Shown piece by piece: positions 22,986 to 35,900 of a stretch of DNA of 64,000 bases. A program made the translations under genes and the position numbers. The stretch is from Apostichopus japonicus (taxonomy: Eukaryota > Echinodermata > Holothuroidea > Aspidochirotida > Stichopodidae). The DNA lies in contig NC_092578.1 of NCBI RefSeq assembly GCF_037975245.1, positions 18,947,321 through 19,011,320 on the forward strand, read 5' to 3'. The notes below the pieces were generated by a model. It searched no databases. It was not told the DNA's origin and saw only the letters and a program-made list of their open reading frames with translations. The first letter of the stretch is position 1. Every line of letters starts with the position of its first letter.

Positions 22986-25900
22986 TGAACAGAGGATTTC
23001 ACTCAGAGAGGGTTTCTGTTTGTTTATCTCGACAGGAGGCTTGAATGTCACGTCCTGATATTCCTCAGTCGGTTCCTGGTAAAATACTCTTGATTCACCA
23101 GCCACTTCTCCTGGGAAGGGGGGTGTTTTCCCCTTCCTTTATATTTTAAGTTGACTGAAATTTTTTAAATTATGCAATCAGGGATCTTTCAATTAAGAAG
23201 AACGAGAATATAAAACAAATACTCTTTTTGTGTTTTGATTCTTCTTCTTCTAATTAGAAAGTCAGACAAAAGGAAATTGAACAATTTTAAATACTTTCTT
23301 TTCTTTTTTATTTTCCATTTATCATTTTAATTGTGAATATTAAGAACGGTTCTTAAAATAAGGATGCTACTCATTGTTATTTATTATGTTTTTCTTATCT
23401 GCAAGATCATTCATATGCGTTTCAGTGTCTGGTATTGATCTCTGACAATGGTGCTGTGTTTTAGTGTAGGAAGTAGATCTAAGTGTGGGCAAACTTGACA
23501 TGAAACAATTTTGACTTGGAAATCTCCCTGCTTTGCTTGTTCAGGTGGTGATAAATCCCTATATGTCCCTGGAAAGATGATGTAGGCTGTTTGAAGAAAT
23601 AATGTGACCATTTTGGACCAAAAAATTCTGTCCTTTCAATGAAATTTATTTTTTCTGGAAGGCAACTCTGTTGGAATATCAATGCACATCTACTCTTTGG
23701 TTGGTATTGTTTTTAAGACAAGAATTTGATTCAGATCTGCTAATTATTAGCCAATTTTAGGGAGTATTTTTTATATCCTGATTGTCAGAAATTTGATGAA
23801 AAATCTCCTTAAGGGAGAACATAAACAATATATCCTTCTTTCTGCAGTTGATAAGAAGAAGAGGAAGAAGAAAAAGAAAAAAAGCTTGAATGTTTGATAA
23901 CAAAAGTTAAAGGAGGGTTTGGCAGCAAAAAAATGTATAATTTAGTGGGAAAGAAACTAATCTAACAATTAACACAAATGAGTAAGGACCAAGTTGTAGA
24001 AATAGTAGCCATTGCCAGTGTTGTTGAAAGGGGGTGGGGGTGGGGATGGGGTGGTTATGGATCTTGTCATCCTTTGAATGAGAAGCCAAGCCTTTATTGG
24101 TATCAGAAAGATTCCTTTCACATGACTTCCCCGGAGATATTTTTGGAGGATCTGTAAACATATTTCCAAATATTCCATAGGCTCGAAAATATTTTTCAAG
24201 TAGGGAGGTTTCCAAGTCACAAGTTTTAACCCAATATTTAACATGCATGTTTACAGATATGGTTTTATTAAAATATTTTCTCTTTTCCAGTGCTCCATGT
24301 AGATATATTTATTGATAAATTTCTATGTATATTTGTAACTGTAAATAGCGCTCTTATTGTGTCTCCTAAATGTGAATATTCAACACAGTTTTCTCCAACT
24401 TTTTTTTTTTTAATTTTTAATTTATTGACCAACCAATACGTCCATTTATAAGTAGAGAGGTTTATGCTAGTACATATTTTTTTTTTTCGTTTTTCAGGGG
24501 AGAAATATTTATTTCTCTCTTCTGGGAAATACTTGACAATAATAGGGTGCGTGTGTGTGTGTCTGTGTGTGCAGTGTTTCTGTATGTGTGAGTGTGTAGA
24601 AACTTTACATCCTTGATACATCAGACAATCCCACCTTGTTTAGACAAAGCAGTAATATGGTGTACCTTTTCTTGTTCAAAATAGGATGCTTTTCAACTTT
24701 AAGTCATTTTTAACGCAGGTTACATGATCATGTCATTTGGTTCTCAAAGTAAGCTAGAAAACAAAAAATTGCGGGAAATGCTTAACAGGATTATGGCACT
24801 ATTGAAGGTTAATTGGTTATATACCGAAGGTGAAATATGTCACCTTTTGTAAGGCTTGGTTCCTCTGACTGACACTGCTAAAAATCCTATCCCAACCCCA
24901 AAAATGATTATCTTGACTTTTTCAGTCTATCCCTTTACAATTTTACTGTTTTTCAGTCTTCTGCATAAAGATCTGGTTTTGTCTATTAAAAATGAACAAT
25001 ACTCAATTAAAAAACAATTCTAGGAAGGGTTTGGCCGTCCTTGCCAATAGAAGGATGGAATGCTTTAAACTGTGATCTAGGTCGTAACCTAAGCTTTGAT
25101 GTTTTGCATCATCCTGTGTTTTCAACTCTAGAACTCTAGTTGTTTTCAACTCTAGACTCAAGTTTTCCACTCTAGACTCTAGAACTTGCTGTCACTATCG
25201 TATAGCTCGTCTCATTGTTGCCTTTGTTATGAATTTCTGATTTGAACGAAGAGAAACAGTAGATGGCTTCCTTCCTCTTTGATATCGGCCACCTCTCCAT
25301 GCAATTATCTCAATTTGCTCGTACTTAATGTATTTTGGAGTTTTCCACTGCTCATCTTTCATTGGTGTTGCTCCCACAAAAATGTATGTTTCTCTTTAAT
25401 ACAACCGAGTGAAAACTAAGTGCAAATTAAACTTGCCTCGATCTTAAAGCATTGATTATTCAGTGATCACTAGGGACATTACAGTAGGGAACATGGATAT
25501 TGATCCCAAAGTGTGTTAATGAAATTATCGAAAGCATGAGTCTCGGAATATTCCACAGTCTAAAAGTGAGAATAAGAAAACATTCGTTGACTTGTCACTA
25601 TATTGCTTTCTCTTTTCCCGCCTTTTTTCTTTGCCCTATTTCATGTGAATAATAAGGACAATTGACTCATCCTTCTATGGCACCTGACAATTAAACAGAC
25701 CCTAAAAGCAGCTTTTTAGTTTCGGTGCTGATTTTTGATCATTTTTTTCAATGGTATTCGATTCTGTGAATCCATGGCAATGTAGAGCATCACAAATAAT
25801 GAAGTGAAAGTTTGATTTTTTTTTTTTTTATAAATTTGCTGCTCTATACTTGTGAATCATTGCTAACATGAAAATTGTCTAGGTGTTTTTTTTTTTTTTT

Positions 25901-26834
25901 AATTATTGGCTCATTAAGCTCTAACTGGTGGAAAATTCTATGAGAGCATCTTTGTTCAATCAACTGAAATCTTTTATTGCATATAATAAGGATCCGTCAG
26001 TTAGGTCAAATTGTGAAAACAATCTCGAAGAGCTAGTTTGAAGTGTCCATCACCTAGACGATAATGCTGTTAGTTACCCTCCACTGAAATCAGTCTCTAA
26101 AACAATAAGATTTTGAAAAAAAAGTTAATTTCTTTTGAACTATACTGAAATTTTGAAGCTATAGAGATGAACTGTTTTTGATGCTTCTGTTTTTGTTTTG
26201 CATTAGTCGGTGACCATAACATTAAACTGTTGTTTTGAGTAAACTGTACTCATAAACAACACTTTCAGACCTGCAGATGGGGCAAGTACCACAGTGTATG
26301 CCAGTGGTTGGTTAGTAAGCAGTGAAGTTCCTTGAACATAGTATGCCTGCATGTGTGCTAACTTTATTTAAATCTACCCTGGGGAGAAAGGGAGGCTTTT
26401 GAGCTTGTTCTAAAGAGTTCTCTCTTTATATGTACAAAGAATGTTTTTAGCTTTACCACAGGTCACACTGTATCTTTCTTTCTTTTTTTTGACTTTGGAC
26501 CATATTTTCATTTTGTAAACCATTCCAGAAATTATATTTTACTGTAGCTAAAAGTGACATATTTTGTATATTTTGGTAAAAAACAACCACAGATCCCCAC
26601 AATAATTGCCTGTTGCATTAACTAGAAACTGCTAGATCAATTTTCTTGTACAATGTGCGTTGCATTCTAAAGGGAATACCAAACCCATTATACGTGATAA
26701 TTTTTCTTGATTGTGTCACAAAGATCATTCGGAGCTTAGGTTTATTTTTGACAAGATGCAAAAGAAGAATATAATCTAAACATCCTGATGAAACTTTTAT
26801 TCTCCTCCAACGGGTTGCCAGAAACTCAGAGTTG

Positions 26835-26910
26835 GAGGGGCACCATTAACTTATGGAGGGGCACAACTAACTTAAGGAGGGGCACCAACAACTCAAAGAA
26901 TGGCACAATA
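26835..26910. repeat. Short tandem repeat of ~25 bp
   Basis: Three units of the type GGAGGGGCACCA-ACTTA and a diverged fourth one. Small and probably without function. Confidence 0.7.
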
Positions 26911-29900
26911 CTCGTGTCCTGTAACTCTGTGAAGGTTTTGTACACATGTTGATGGCACAGATTTGGGGGGAGGAGTATTCAACCGCATTAGATCCTCCTG
27001 CCGTGTAAATTATCACTTGAACACAAAATTATGGTCACAACTAATATTTAAGGCAGCTTCTTGATTTTGTTGAAACTCATTCTCAATATTGATACCCAAA
27101 TTCCATAACAATTGAAATTCATTAGCTTGACTAGTTAAATTTTATTTAAGAAAAAATAAGACATTCAAAATTTTGGAACTGGCTGATATGCTCTTTGATT
27201 TGCTTCCTATAGGAGCTGACTTCATATAATAGTTTTGTGATAGTCTAAGCAGTCCAGCCACTTTAATTAATGAGCCTGTGATGTTTAAAGTTTCATTTCA
27301 CACACACACGAAAAAAGACACTTAAAGTAGTGTAATTCTGCTATACAACCTGGTATGATTTCAGTGCTTTATAAAAAAATAAACTACAAGATATCAAAAT
27401 AAATTTTAGACCTACAGTCATCCTTTAATTCATTCCCTAACTATCATCCATTTGGTGAAAACAAATTAGGGACATGGTTTCACAGTTTAATTAACTGTAA
27501 CCTTTGCTGACTAATTAAGAAACAAGTTTAGGGAGAGCTTTAAATCTTCTGTTTACTCTGAAACAGGTGACAATTTTAAAAACAAAACCTCACCAGTTTG
27601 CGTTAATCGAATGTAGTTTGTTTTCTCACCCGTTGGCGGAGCAGCTGCTTTATGCATCTCCCTGACTCCTTCCCCCTCCATCGACCTTGCTAGCATGACT
27701 CTTTGCTTCTGTCTTGTATGTCAGTTTAAAATATTGCTAGTCATTTGGATTTATTCAACCGAATCTGTTAGACTTAAACAAGAAAGGCATCTTTTCTCAT
27801 AGGCCAATGGGGGGGGGGTAGGGTGGAGGGGTGAGGAGTAATGTAGTAGGTTGTATTAGCAAAATGATATCCTCCTAGCATGTTGATGCATTCCTAGTTG
27901 CCATATGGAACCAAATCTGCATATATATGCAAATATTGAAATTGTGAATAACTATTAAGGCTTATTACTCGTTGAACAACTGCTTCTAAGAAACATTGCA
28001 CTTAATTACCGGTGTGAAATTTTGGTGGAAAAGTGAAAGGAGATGGGAAAAAGTATTATATTTTGAGAATTTGAGGGAGCCAGAGTGAAATAAACTAATT
28101 CAGTGTATCTAAGAGATGATGGTGGACAGTGCTAATGTCAAAGATTGAAATTTAAATTAAACGAGAGTGCCAGGAAGGGAGAAGAGAATGAAAGTGAAGA
28201 ATTTAAAAGTAAACCTCAAATTTATAGCTAAGTTTTTTTGTTCTTCCATCTAAATTCAACTACATGTAAAATGTAACTTATTATTAAAAGAAAAATGCTT
28301 TTAAATGTTATTTTGTACAGACTTGTAAATTTTTTTGAAAACCAAAAATTGGGTGATTATTTTGTGTCACCAGTCAGTGTGCAATATTTGACTATTTTGT
28401 AAGTGTACGTTCTGTAGAGATTTCTGAAATATCGTTGTAAAATTATTTACAAGAGAAACATGTTTGACTTAGAAAGTGATTCCTCACCGATATCAACTGT
28501 TTTATGTGAGTTGATTGCCTGTTTAGACCTCTTCCATCGTGGTGAACTTTGAGGTCAACTTAAGTTGATGCTGAGGCAGATTAGTTCCCCAGAAGTGTAT
28601 CCAAAGGGAAAGAAGGGGCCAAGGGGGGGGGGGGGGCGGGCAGAGGTGTGGGTTGAGGGGGAATGGAAGGTGACCAAAGGGGAATTCAAGTTCTGATCAA
28701 ATTTCTTCATGTACTTTATGCCAAATGGACCGACCCTACATCTATAACTGACAAGTGAATTTTCAGAACTTTCCGTTAGTACTGATCTTGTTGGAACTTT
28801 TCTTTTTGTGGACAACCTGGAACAAAGAAACTTAGGACATCCCACAAAGTTACTGAAAACTTTACAGCCCTGCCTGTTTAATTTCTGTTCTGCTTAGAAG
28901 CTGGGATCAGCTTCCGTATTATACATGCGATCTGTTGATAGGATCTTTTTAATGCCACATATTGAAATATTCCTAACTGTGAGAGCCAAAAGCAAAATGG
29001 TAAGGAAAGGACAAACTTGTATCCAGCATACACACTTAACGGACCGTAGTATTCTGTCCAAAAATTTAGGGATGCAAGATTTCTTAATCATTTCAAGTGT
29101 CTTGTTTGTTGAAATCAAGCAACGGCATGTTTTCGGGACCAGTTTTTCATTTGTGAATTGTTTGTGTTATTCATAACATATCAATAGCAATGTTACTCTG
29201 TAACATTAAATCCTTGGTGGTTATAACAAGTAAAGAAAGTGGTGTTACAAGATATTTTGGGTTCGGGATGTGTATTTTGAAAAAAAGAGTCTATTTATGG
29301 CATTATTGTTTCCAATGTTAATTCAAGTATGTCATTTTAATACTTGGACAGAATTCTTTGTACGAAGGATCCCTCGGAAAAACTGTTGAATATCTATAGA
29401 TCCTTAATAATGTTAGGTAACCCGGCCTACAGGTTTCTATAAGTATTCAAGTTGTAAGATTGTTTGCATAGATGAATGTGAACAATCTATAATTTTGGCA
29501 TTTCATTTCATTTGTTGATATGAACATTTTTCTAGTATTTGTCATTTCAGAACCTGTCTGTTCGTTTAGTGTTGTTGGCTTCAGTATCAACGGTATGTTA
29601 ATTGATGGATATGTGAGAATCAAGAAAAAAGGACCAATTATTATTTTCTTCAATCTTGTACATTTTATGTAAACAAACCTGTCTAATTTATGCACCAATA
29701 CTTGTTCACCAGTTGGTCATTGTTATGTTAGCTTCATACTACAGGATAGGTATGGATGTGGGTGCGGGGGGGGGGGGGGGGTGGGGGCATGGTGAGGTGC
29801 ACAGGGAAGCCATGTTTAATTCCTTTAATGAAAGTTTCATTTTCTTCCATTGGTTGCTATTAACACTGTGCCAGCACAGTATACACATATATACTGGAAG

Positions 29901-32900
29901 AAGAAATCTCTCCTGAAAGAAATTCTACCGAGCCAAGTTACATTTAGCAGTTCTCATATCTTACATTTTGCCATGATTATATGTGGACAGACAGGTTTTA
30001 ACTGTTTAGGAAGTATATTTCCATTTTATAATTTAGATGGGATTGAACAAAAAAAATTAAATCCTTGGCTCAATGTAGACCATTCTCAGGTTATTTAAAA
30101 ATTAAAATCAATGCACCCAATTTTATCAGTTTCCTCCTTCAATTTTAAAATATAAAAAAATTATTAGTAAGTGTCTAGTAGTGTTCCCAATGTGTAACAG
30201 TGTGAAGCCTATGTATATATCCTACCATGGTAGATGTATGTGAAGACGTGAATGTTTTGTGCCGACTCATCTGTTGATTATTCCCTTTCATTGCATAAAA
30301 GTAATTGTTCGTGTTTGTCCCTGAAGAAGCCCTTTTGTTTTTGTAATTTTCCTGTTTTAGTGAAGTTTAATTTCGACATTTTATGTATAACGCATCTTCC
30401 AATTTTACCGTCAAAGGTCAAAGTGCACGTTTTGCCAGGTACGATTCCTTCCCATTTTCTTTTTTCGTCATTCAGTTTCTACCCTTCAGCTGTTTTTTGT
30501 TAGTATCTGTTCTACATATTACTGAGGTTTTTTTCCCCTTTAATAGTACTATTTATTGTTAGTCCAATGCATATTTTCAAATTTTTTTTAAACGGTTTTT
30601 GTAAACTTTTATGTTATACTCACCCAGATATGTACACGCTACATAAAAGCTCTATTATTATTCCAACAGAAAAGCCGGCACATTTTTGTATACTAGCCAA
30701 AGCACCTTGCCATATTTGTTTATGGAAAGCGAGTCAAAAAGTGTAAAATGAGAAAAAGTTAAAAATAAAATATGCAGATGAATCATACCTCCATTATATT
30801 GTCATTTTCGTTTTGTTTCTTAATAATTTCTTACTAACATTTTTTTTGTGGGTGGTGGAGGAGGGGGGGGGGTGGTAGGCCATTATAAATATAAATAAAA
30901 ACATACTTTAAAATTTCTGTTAAGTTCTTTTGCTAATTAAGAGAAATCGAAAAAATAAAAACACAGATAATTTGATATGTACAGAGTAGGTTTATATTAA
31001 ATATTAAATAATTTCTGAAACACGTCCAAAGTTTTTAAGTTAAAAAGTCAATAAAATTTAAATCACAGAGTGGAAACACATTAACAAGCAAACCTTCAAA
31101 GACTAATTACAACATTTAATGTCGAGAAAGAAACATCATTTGAACCATTTCTTAGTTTATCTGTATCTATTTCTATTTCATTGGCATTATCTTCAAGACC
31201 ATGTTGAAGTTAGCTTCTAGGTTCATTCTGATGATGGTACTGTAACTCCAAAAGAGAGGGAGTGAATCATCAATGCAGAAGAGTTGAAACTATCTTCTTT
31301 GTCATGTGCAAATATTTTATTCACAACACAAGATTACTAAATGCTCTGAAACTGCGAAACTGCATTTTTGATAAAGACTGAAATTTAGAGTAAAAGTTAG
31401 CAGACACAAATATTGTGCCCCTCCTTGAAATTATTGATGCCCCCTAATTCAGTATTCCTAGCTACAGGCCTGGTGTTCCCGTGTTATCTGCTACAGAAAT
31501 GATCCTAAAAAAATCTGAAAGATGAATTTTTTGTTAAGAAATTCCTACATGTAGCCTAGCCAAGCATAAATTAGGCCGACTTTCCTAACAGATGCATATA
31601 ACTATACCTGTAGATACTGTATACATAAGATGCTAGGTCACAATTGGTCTTCGGACAACTGACATAAACGGTTATTTCCAGAAGATTAGGACATTTGGGA
31701 GAAAGAGAGAAAATAGAAAGAAATGATTCATAGTGGGTGAAGTTAAAACTGTACTATGAGACATAGGTCTTGTGGGAAAATGTTCCAGGGTTGTCTATTC
31801 AAGTCATGAAACATGAGTATACCTCAGCTTCAAGTATCGGAGAGAATAAAGTGATATGCAAATGAGCGGATCGCTACACATGTAGGCAACAAAGATGTAC
31901 CACATTATCTTGTGCACTCCAACCAAAGTGTTTTTATAAAAGACATAAATTCAGGGCCTTCAAACCTGCTTTGCAAAATTTGGACACTAAATTATTCGCT
32001 GAGTGTAGCTGTATGTAAACATCTATGTAGGAGTCAGGGTTCCCCTTACCTGTTCCTCCTTTCCCATTCCTCTCACCCCTCCCACCCTTCCCCTAACCCC
32101 ATTCCCTCTCTGCACTTCTCTGCCCTCCACATTGTATCTGTAAAAAGGTGAACAGTTTGAATATCACTTACTACTACCAACCAGTTTATTGGTGAAAGTG
32201 AGAGGAGGGATCAGGACCCCAGGGAAGGTGATGCAGAGGGGGGCGGGGGAGGGGGAGGGGGAGGAGGGTGGCAGGATGGTGTTATCAACTGCATCATCTT
32301 CTAATAACTACTCCACAGCTTTCTTTGATGCTAGCATTACCCACATACATTACACTAAGTCTGTTATTTATATGACTGAATGTCAGAACTCTAAGCCACG
32401 TTTGTTGCATCGCCGAGAGCCGTCCTTGCCATTGAATCCTGCAAGATGAAAGAGACAGCAAAACTGAGTAATTGAGAATAGAGCCAGAGTGTCAGAAATA
32501 ATTGTAAAGTCTGTCAGACCAGAGCCATACATTGAGGGTGAAGGGGTATTGTGGGTTAATAATTTAACAGAAATTCAATGTCATGTGTGCCATTTCAGAG
32601 CAACAGAATAGTGTGCGTTCACTAATGACTGTTATTTGTTGTAAGGTGAGGTTAGACTTGTTGTTAACAGAAGCGTCTTGATTGCTGTTTGTGAGGTTGA
32701 ATGTTTGGCTAATCTGGATGACATGAAATGTTATGTAGTGTAGCAGGTTCAATACTACTACTACCATGAAAACGTTAACAAATTTTTTTGGGAGGGGTGG
32801 AATTTATTTACTAAGCAGCACCGGATTAAAGTAAGTTCAATTATTTCTTCTCATTATGAGAAATACACAGACATTTTTTGAATGCAAAAAAAAATTGACG

Positions 32901-32955
32901 AAATGCAGAAAGTTACTTTTATAGAGGCTGTTTTCAATTTTATTGGTTAATCCAA

Positions 32956-35900
32956 CTAAGAAAGACTTGTTGATTCTTTTGGCCAATTCTGATTTACCTG
33001 ACTTGTGACCTTTCCTGGCTTTTTGCCCTTCTTGCACTTGACCAGAGGTGACGTCAGAAGCTTGGTATCCGTAAATGGATCCCCTCGTCTTAATTTCCTG
33101 CGATGAAAAAAATAACAGAGTTACTTTTGAAGGGAAAGTTTGATTGTCATATGAAACAATGCATGACTATCTGAAACAATGACAAACAAATACAAGCTCC
33201 CATTCTTGCATTGTAATGAGTTTTGAATGAGAGAGACCAGATCTCAAGATTGTGTTTGTCAAAACACTAAAAATATCAATCTGAGGCTTCAAATGAATAT
33301 AGAACTTTTATCCAAGTTATACACCACAGACAGACTTAATTCCTGTACACTGTTTACTGTAAGGCTGTGGATACTTGTAGAGTTTTGACCAAACAACACA
33401 CGTACAAGCTAATGCATAGTGTTGACATATTGCACAACACTTTGACATTCATATACTTTGTTATTGTATGGTACTGAACAAACTGCTGCTAATGTATAAA
33501 AACATGACTATCACATCTTTGGGATTTGTAGCAATTTGAACATTTTGAATAGTATTTTGCCGTACAAGGACAGATATTTTCACTGACATGAAGAATTTTA
33601 CTTTCTTTATGGGGATTATAAGATTAATGTATAACAGCTTTGAGGAACTCACTTACAAATCTTCAGTTGGGATTAAATGCAGACCCTCTGTACATATACT
33701 TGCACTGACTTTTTGTGTTAAGAAACGAACAGGATATATAGAAGCTATAAGCTATGTAGAATGTCACATAAGACCATTACTTGACTTACTTTCCAAGAGA
33801 AGGTTCCTTCAGATTCTTGGCTGCTTTTGTTCTTGCTTGCCTAGAAGGACGCCTTCCAGTTTCCTCAGGAACTTCCTCTTCGTGGGTGGGTTCGTCTGCA
33901 GGGATGCTTGGCTTTCCATCTCCGCTCTCATCTATAGCACACATGTTTTCCTTTTCAATTCTCTCAATATCATCTTTAAACATCACCTGACTTTTTCGGT
34001 GAGACGTCTGCAGACTCTTCTTACCCAGAGCTTGGCCCTGTTTCTTATTTCCAATCGTTTCTTTCTCATCCATTTTACGTTCATCTGCTCGTTCTTTGCT
34101 GTCATCGCTCGAGCCACTCGCCTCTTCTTTCTGGCTCCTCGTACCATCGACCTCCACTTCTCTTTCCTGTCCCATTTCGCTTCCAAAGTTATCTTTTCCT
34201 GTCAAATTTTGTTTCACTTGGATGTTTCTTTTCTCACTCTTTATTTTGACAGTTCCTTGTTCACTCCCTGAATGGTGCCTCATCCTCGGTATCGCAGATG
34301 GCCGTTTCACATGGATCTTGGACGAAGACGATTCATCCGAGGAATAGCTTTCGTCGTGGCTGAGACCGTCGTCCGAACTGTCCGACGGCAAGATCACTCT
34401 CTTTTTTGGTCGTGGTACCTTAGAGACGGTCTTCTTTGAAGGCTTAGGATCTATTTTCTTCCCTTTGGCTATTTTACTACTTTTCGTCTGTCGGATTTCT
34501 CCTCCAAAGCCACTTCCTTTAATTTCAGATTGTTTTTTGGGGGGTGAAAGTTTATCATCTCCTCCTACCTCATCACATTCCATCAAGTCATACATTTCAT
34601 CTTTATTTTCTTCAGCATCATCTTTTCCCAATTTGCCTATATTCGTCTGGTCTTCCTTGGTTCTTGAAGCCCTTGTGCTACTTCTCTTCTCGGGTTTACT
34701 TTGTTCCACTTCTTCAGCGTCAGCTTTGATTTCATCAGAAACTTTCATCTCCTCCAGAGATTTCCTCCTACCCCTATCACTCTTTGTCTTCTTGCTCTTC
34801 TTTCCAACAGGTGATTTCCTCCCTGATTTTTTCTTCATATCTACCTCTTCTTTCTCCTCTTCATCTTCATCTAAGTTTTCATCTGGGAACCCTTCCTCTC
34901 TCTTTAACCTTTTGTTGGATTCCTTCCTCTCTTCTTCCAAAGTCTTCTGACAGTCCTTCGAAATTTCTTCCGACTTTCTCTTCTTCTGATTTACTTTCTC
35001 CTCCCCGATATCTTTATTCACCTCATCTTCATTTCTCTCTTCCTCATATCCATCGTCATCCTCATCCTTGTCGACATCTTCAGTCTTGCCATCTTCCTCG
35101 TCTTTTGACTTTACATCAAACGTACCCCTCCTTCTTACTCTAAGCTCCTTTTCTTGTGCATTCTTTCTCTCTTTTTCGATATGCATGATAGAAATTGTTG
35201 TGTCTTGCTTAGCCGATTTGGTGCTCGATTCACAAATTTCATCCTTCAATTCATCCTCTTCCCTTCCATGAACTCCATCTTCTTCTAACCCAGTTTCCTC
35301 ACTACTACACTCTGGCACAGTTTTGCTTTGCATTTTGAGGCAAACAGTACCCCTCCTAGCGATCCTTCGGGATTTCCTTTCGTTTCCGGTATTAATCTCA
35401 TTCACACCTCTCTCCTCCTCGGCATTCGTCTCATGATCTTTTTCCTCTTTTGATTCCAAATCTTTAAGTTTACTCACACCTCTGCAGCTAACTCTGAAGG
35501 TCTTCCTCGTCTTTTTCGATCGTCTCTTGGGTTCTCTACTGGTTTGACTATACGCTTGATTCTCTCCTTCGATATCGTTTAGGAAATCTTTCATCCACGA
35601 TTCTTCCAAGAGGCCGTTGAGACTCTCGTCGGCAATTCCCTTGGCTGATTCTCCACCTCCTAAATCTGCACCAGATGGTTGCCTCTTCTTAATCAGTGAG
35701 GTCTTTCTTCTTCTGCCTGTCTCTGAGTGGGCGTGCTCTCCTTCTGCTTGTGAATTCAATATGGTGTGGGTGAACTCTTTGTCTAACGACTTCTTTGGAT
35801 CGTAAAGCCTCTTCTTCTGCTTCAACTTTGCCATTTTCTTCTGGAAATTTGGTTTCCTCGACAGAGCATTGAAACTCTCTTCTAGGTCATCCCCCGTCCC

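Larger units (their letters stand above)
21394..32955. other. Gene-free stretch between POU6 and shugoshin
   Basis: The converging 3' ends of POU6 (+) and shugoshin (-) bound this region. It is AT-rich, contains one large minisatellite (22290-22985), a GT-rich tract near 24545-24600 and G runs near 28624 and 29766. I found no open frame with family signature or convincing splice sites. Part is probably the POU6 3' UTR, but I cannot mark its end. Confidence 0.55.

Noticed and set aside
23907-24621. Minus-strand frames of 91-117 codons
   Set aside because: Low-complexity composition over T-rich and GT-rich sequence, no family match, no convincing splice context.
33588-34950. Long + strand open frames (227 and 161 codons) in this interval
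   Set aside because: They are antisense to the large shugoshin exon; its E/K/S codon bias yields S/L/F-rich antisense frames with no family signature.
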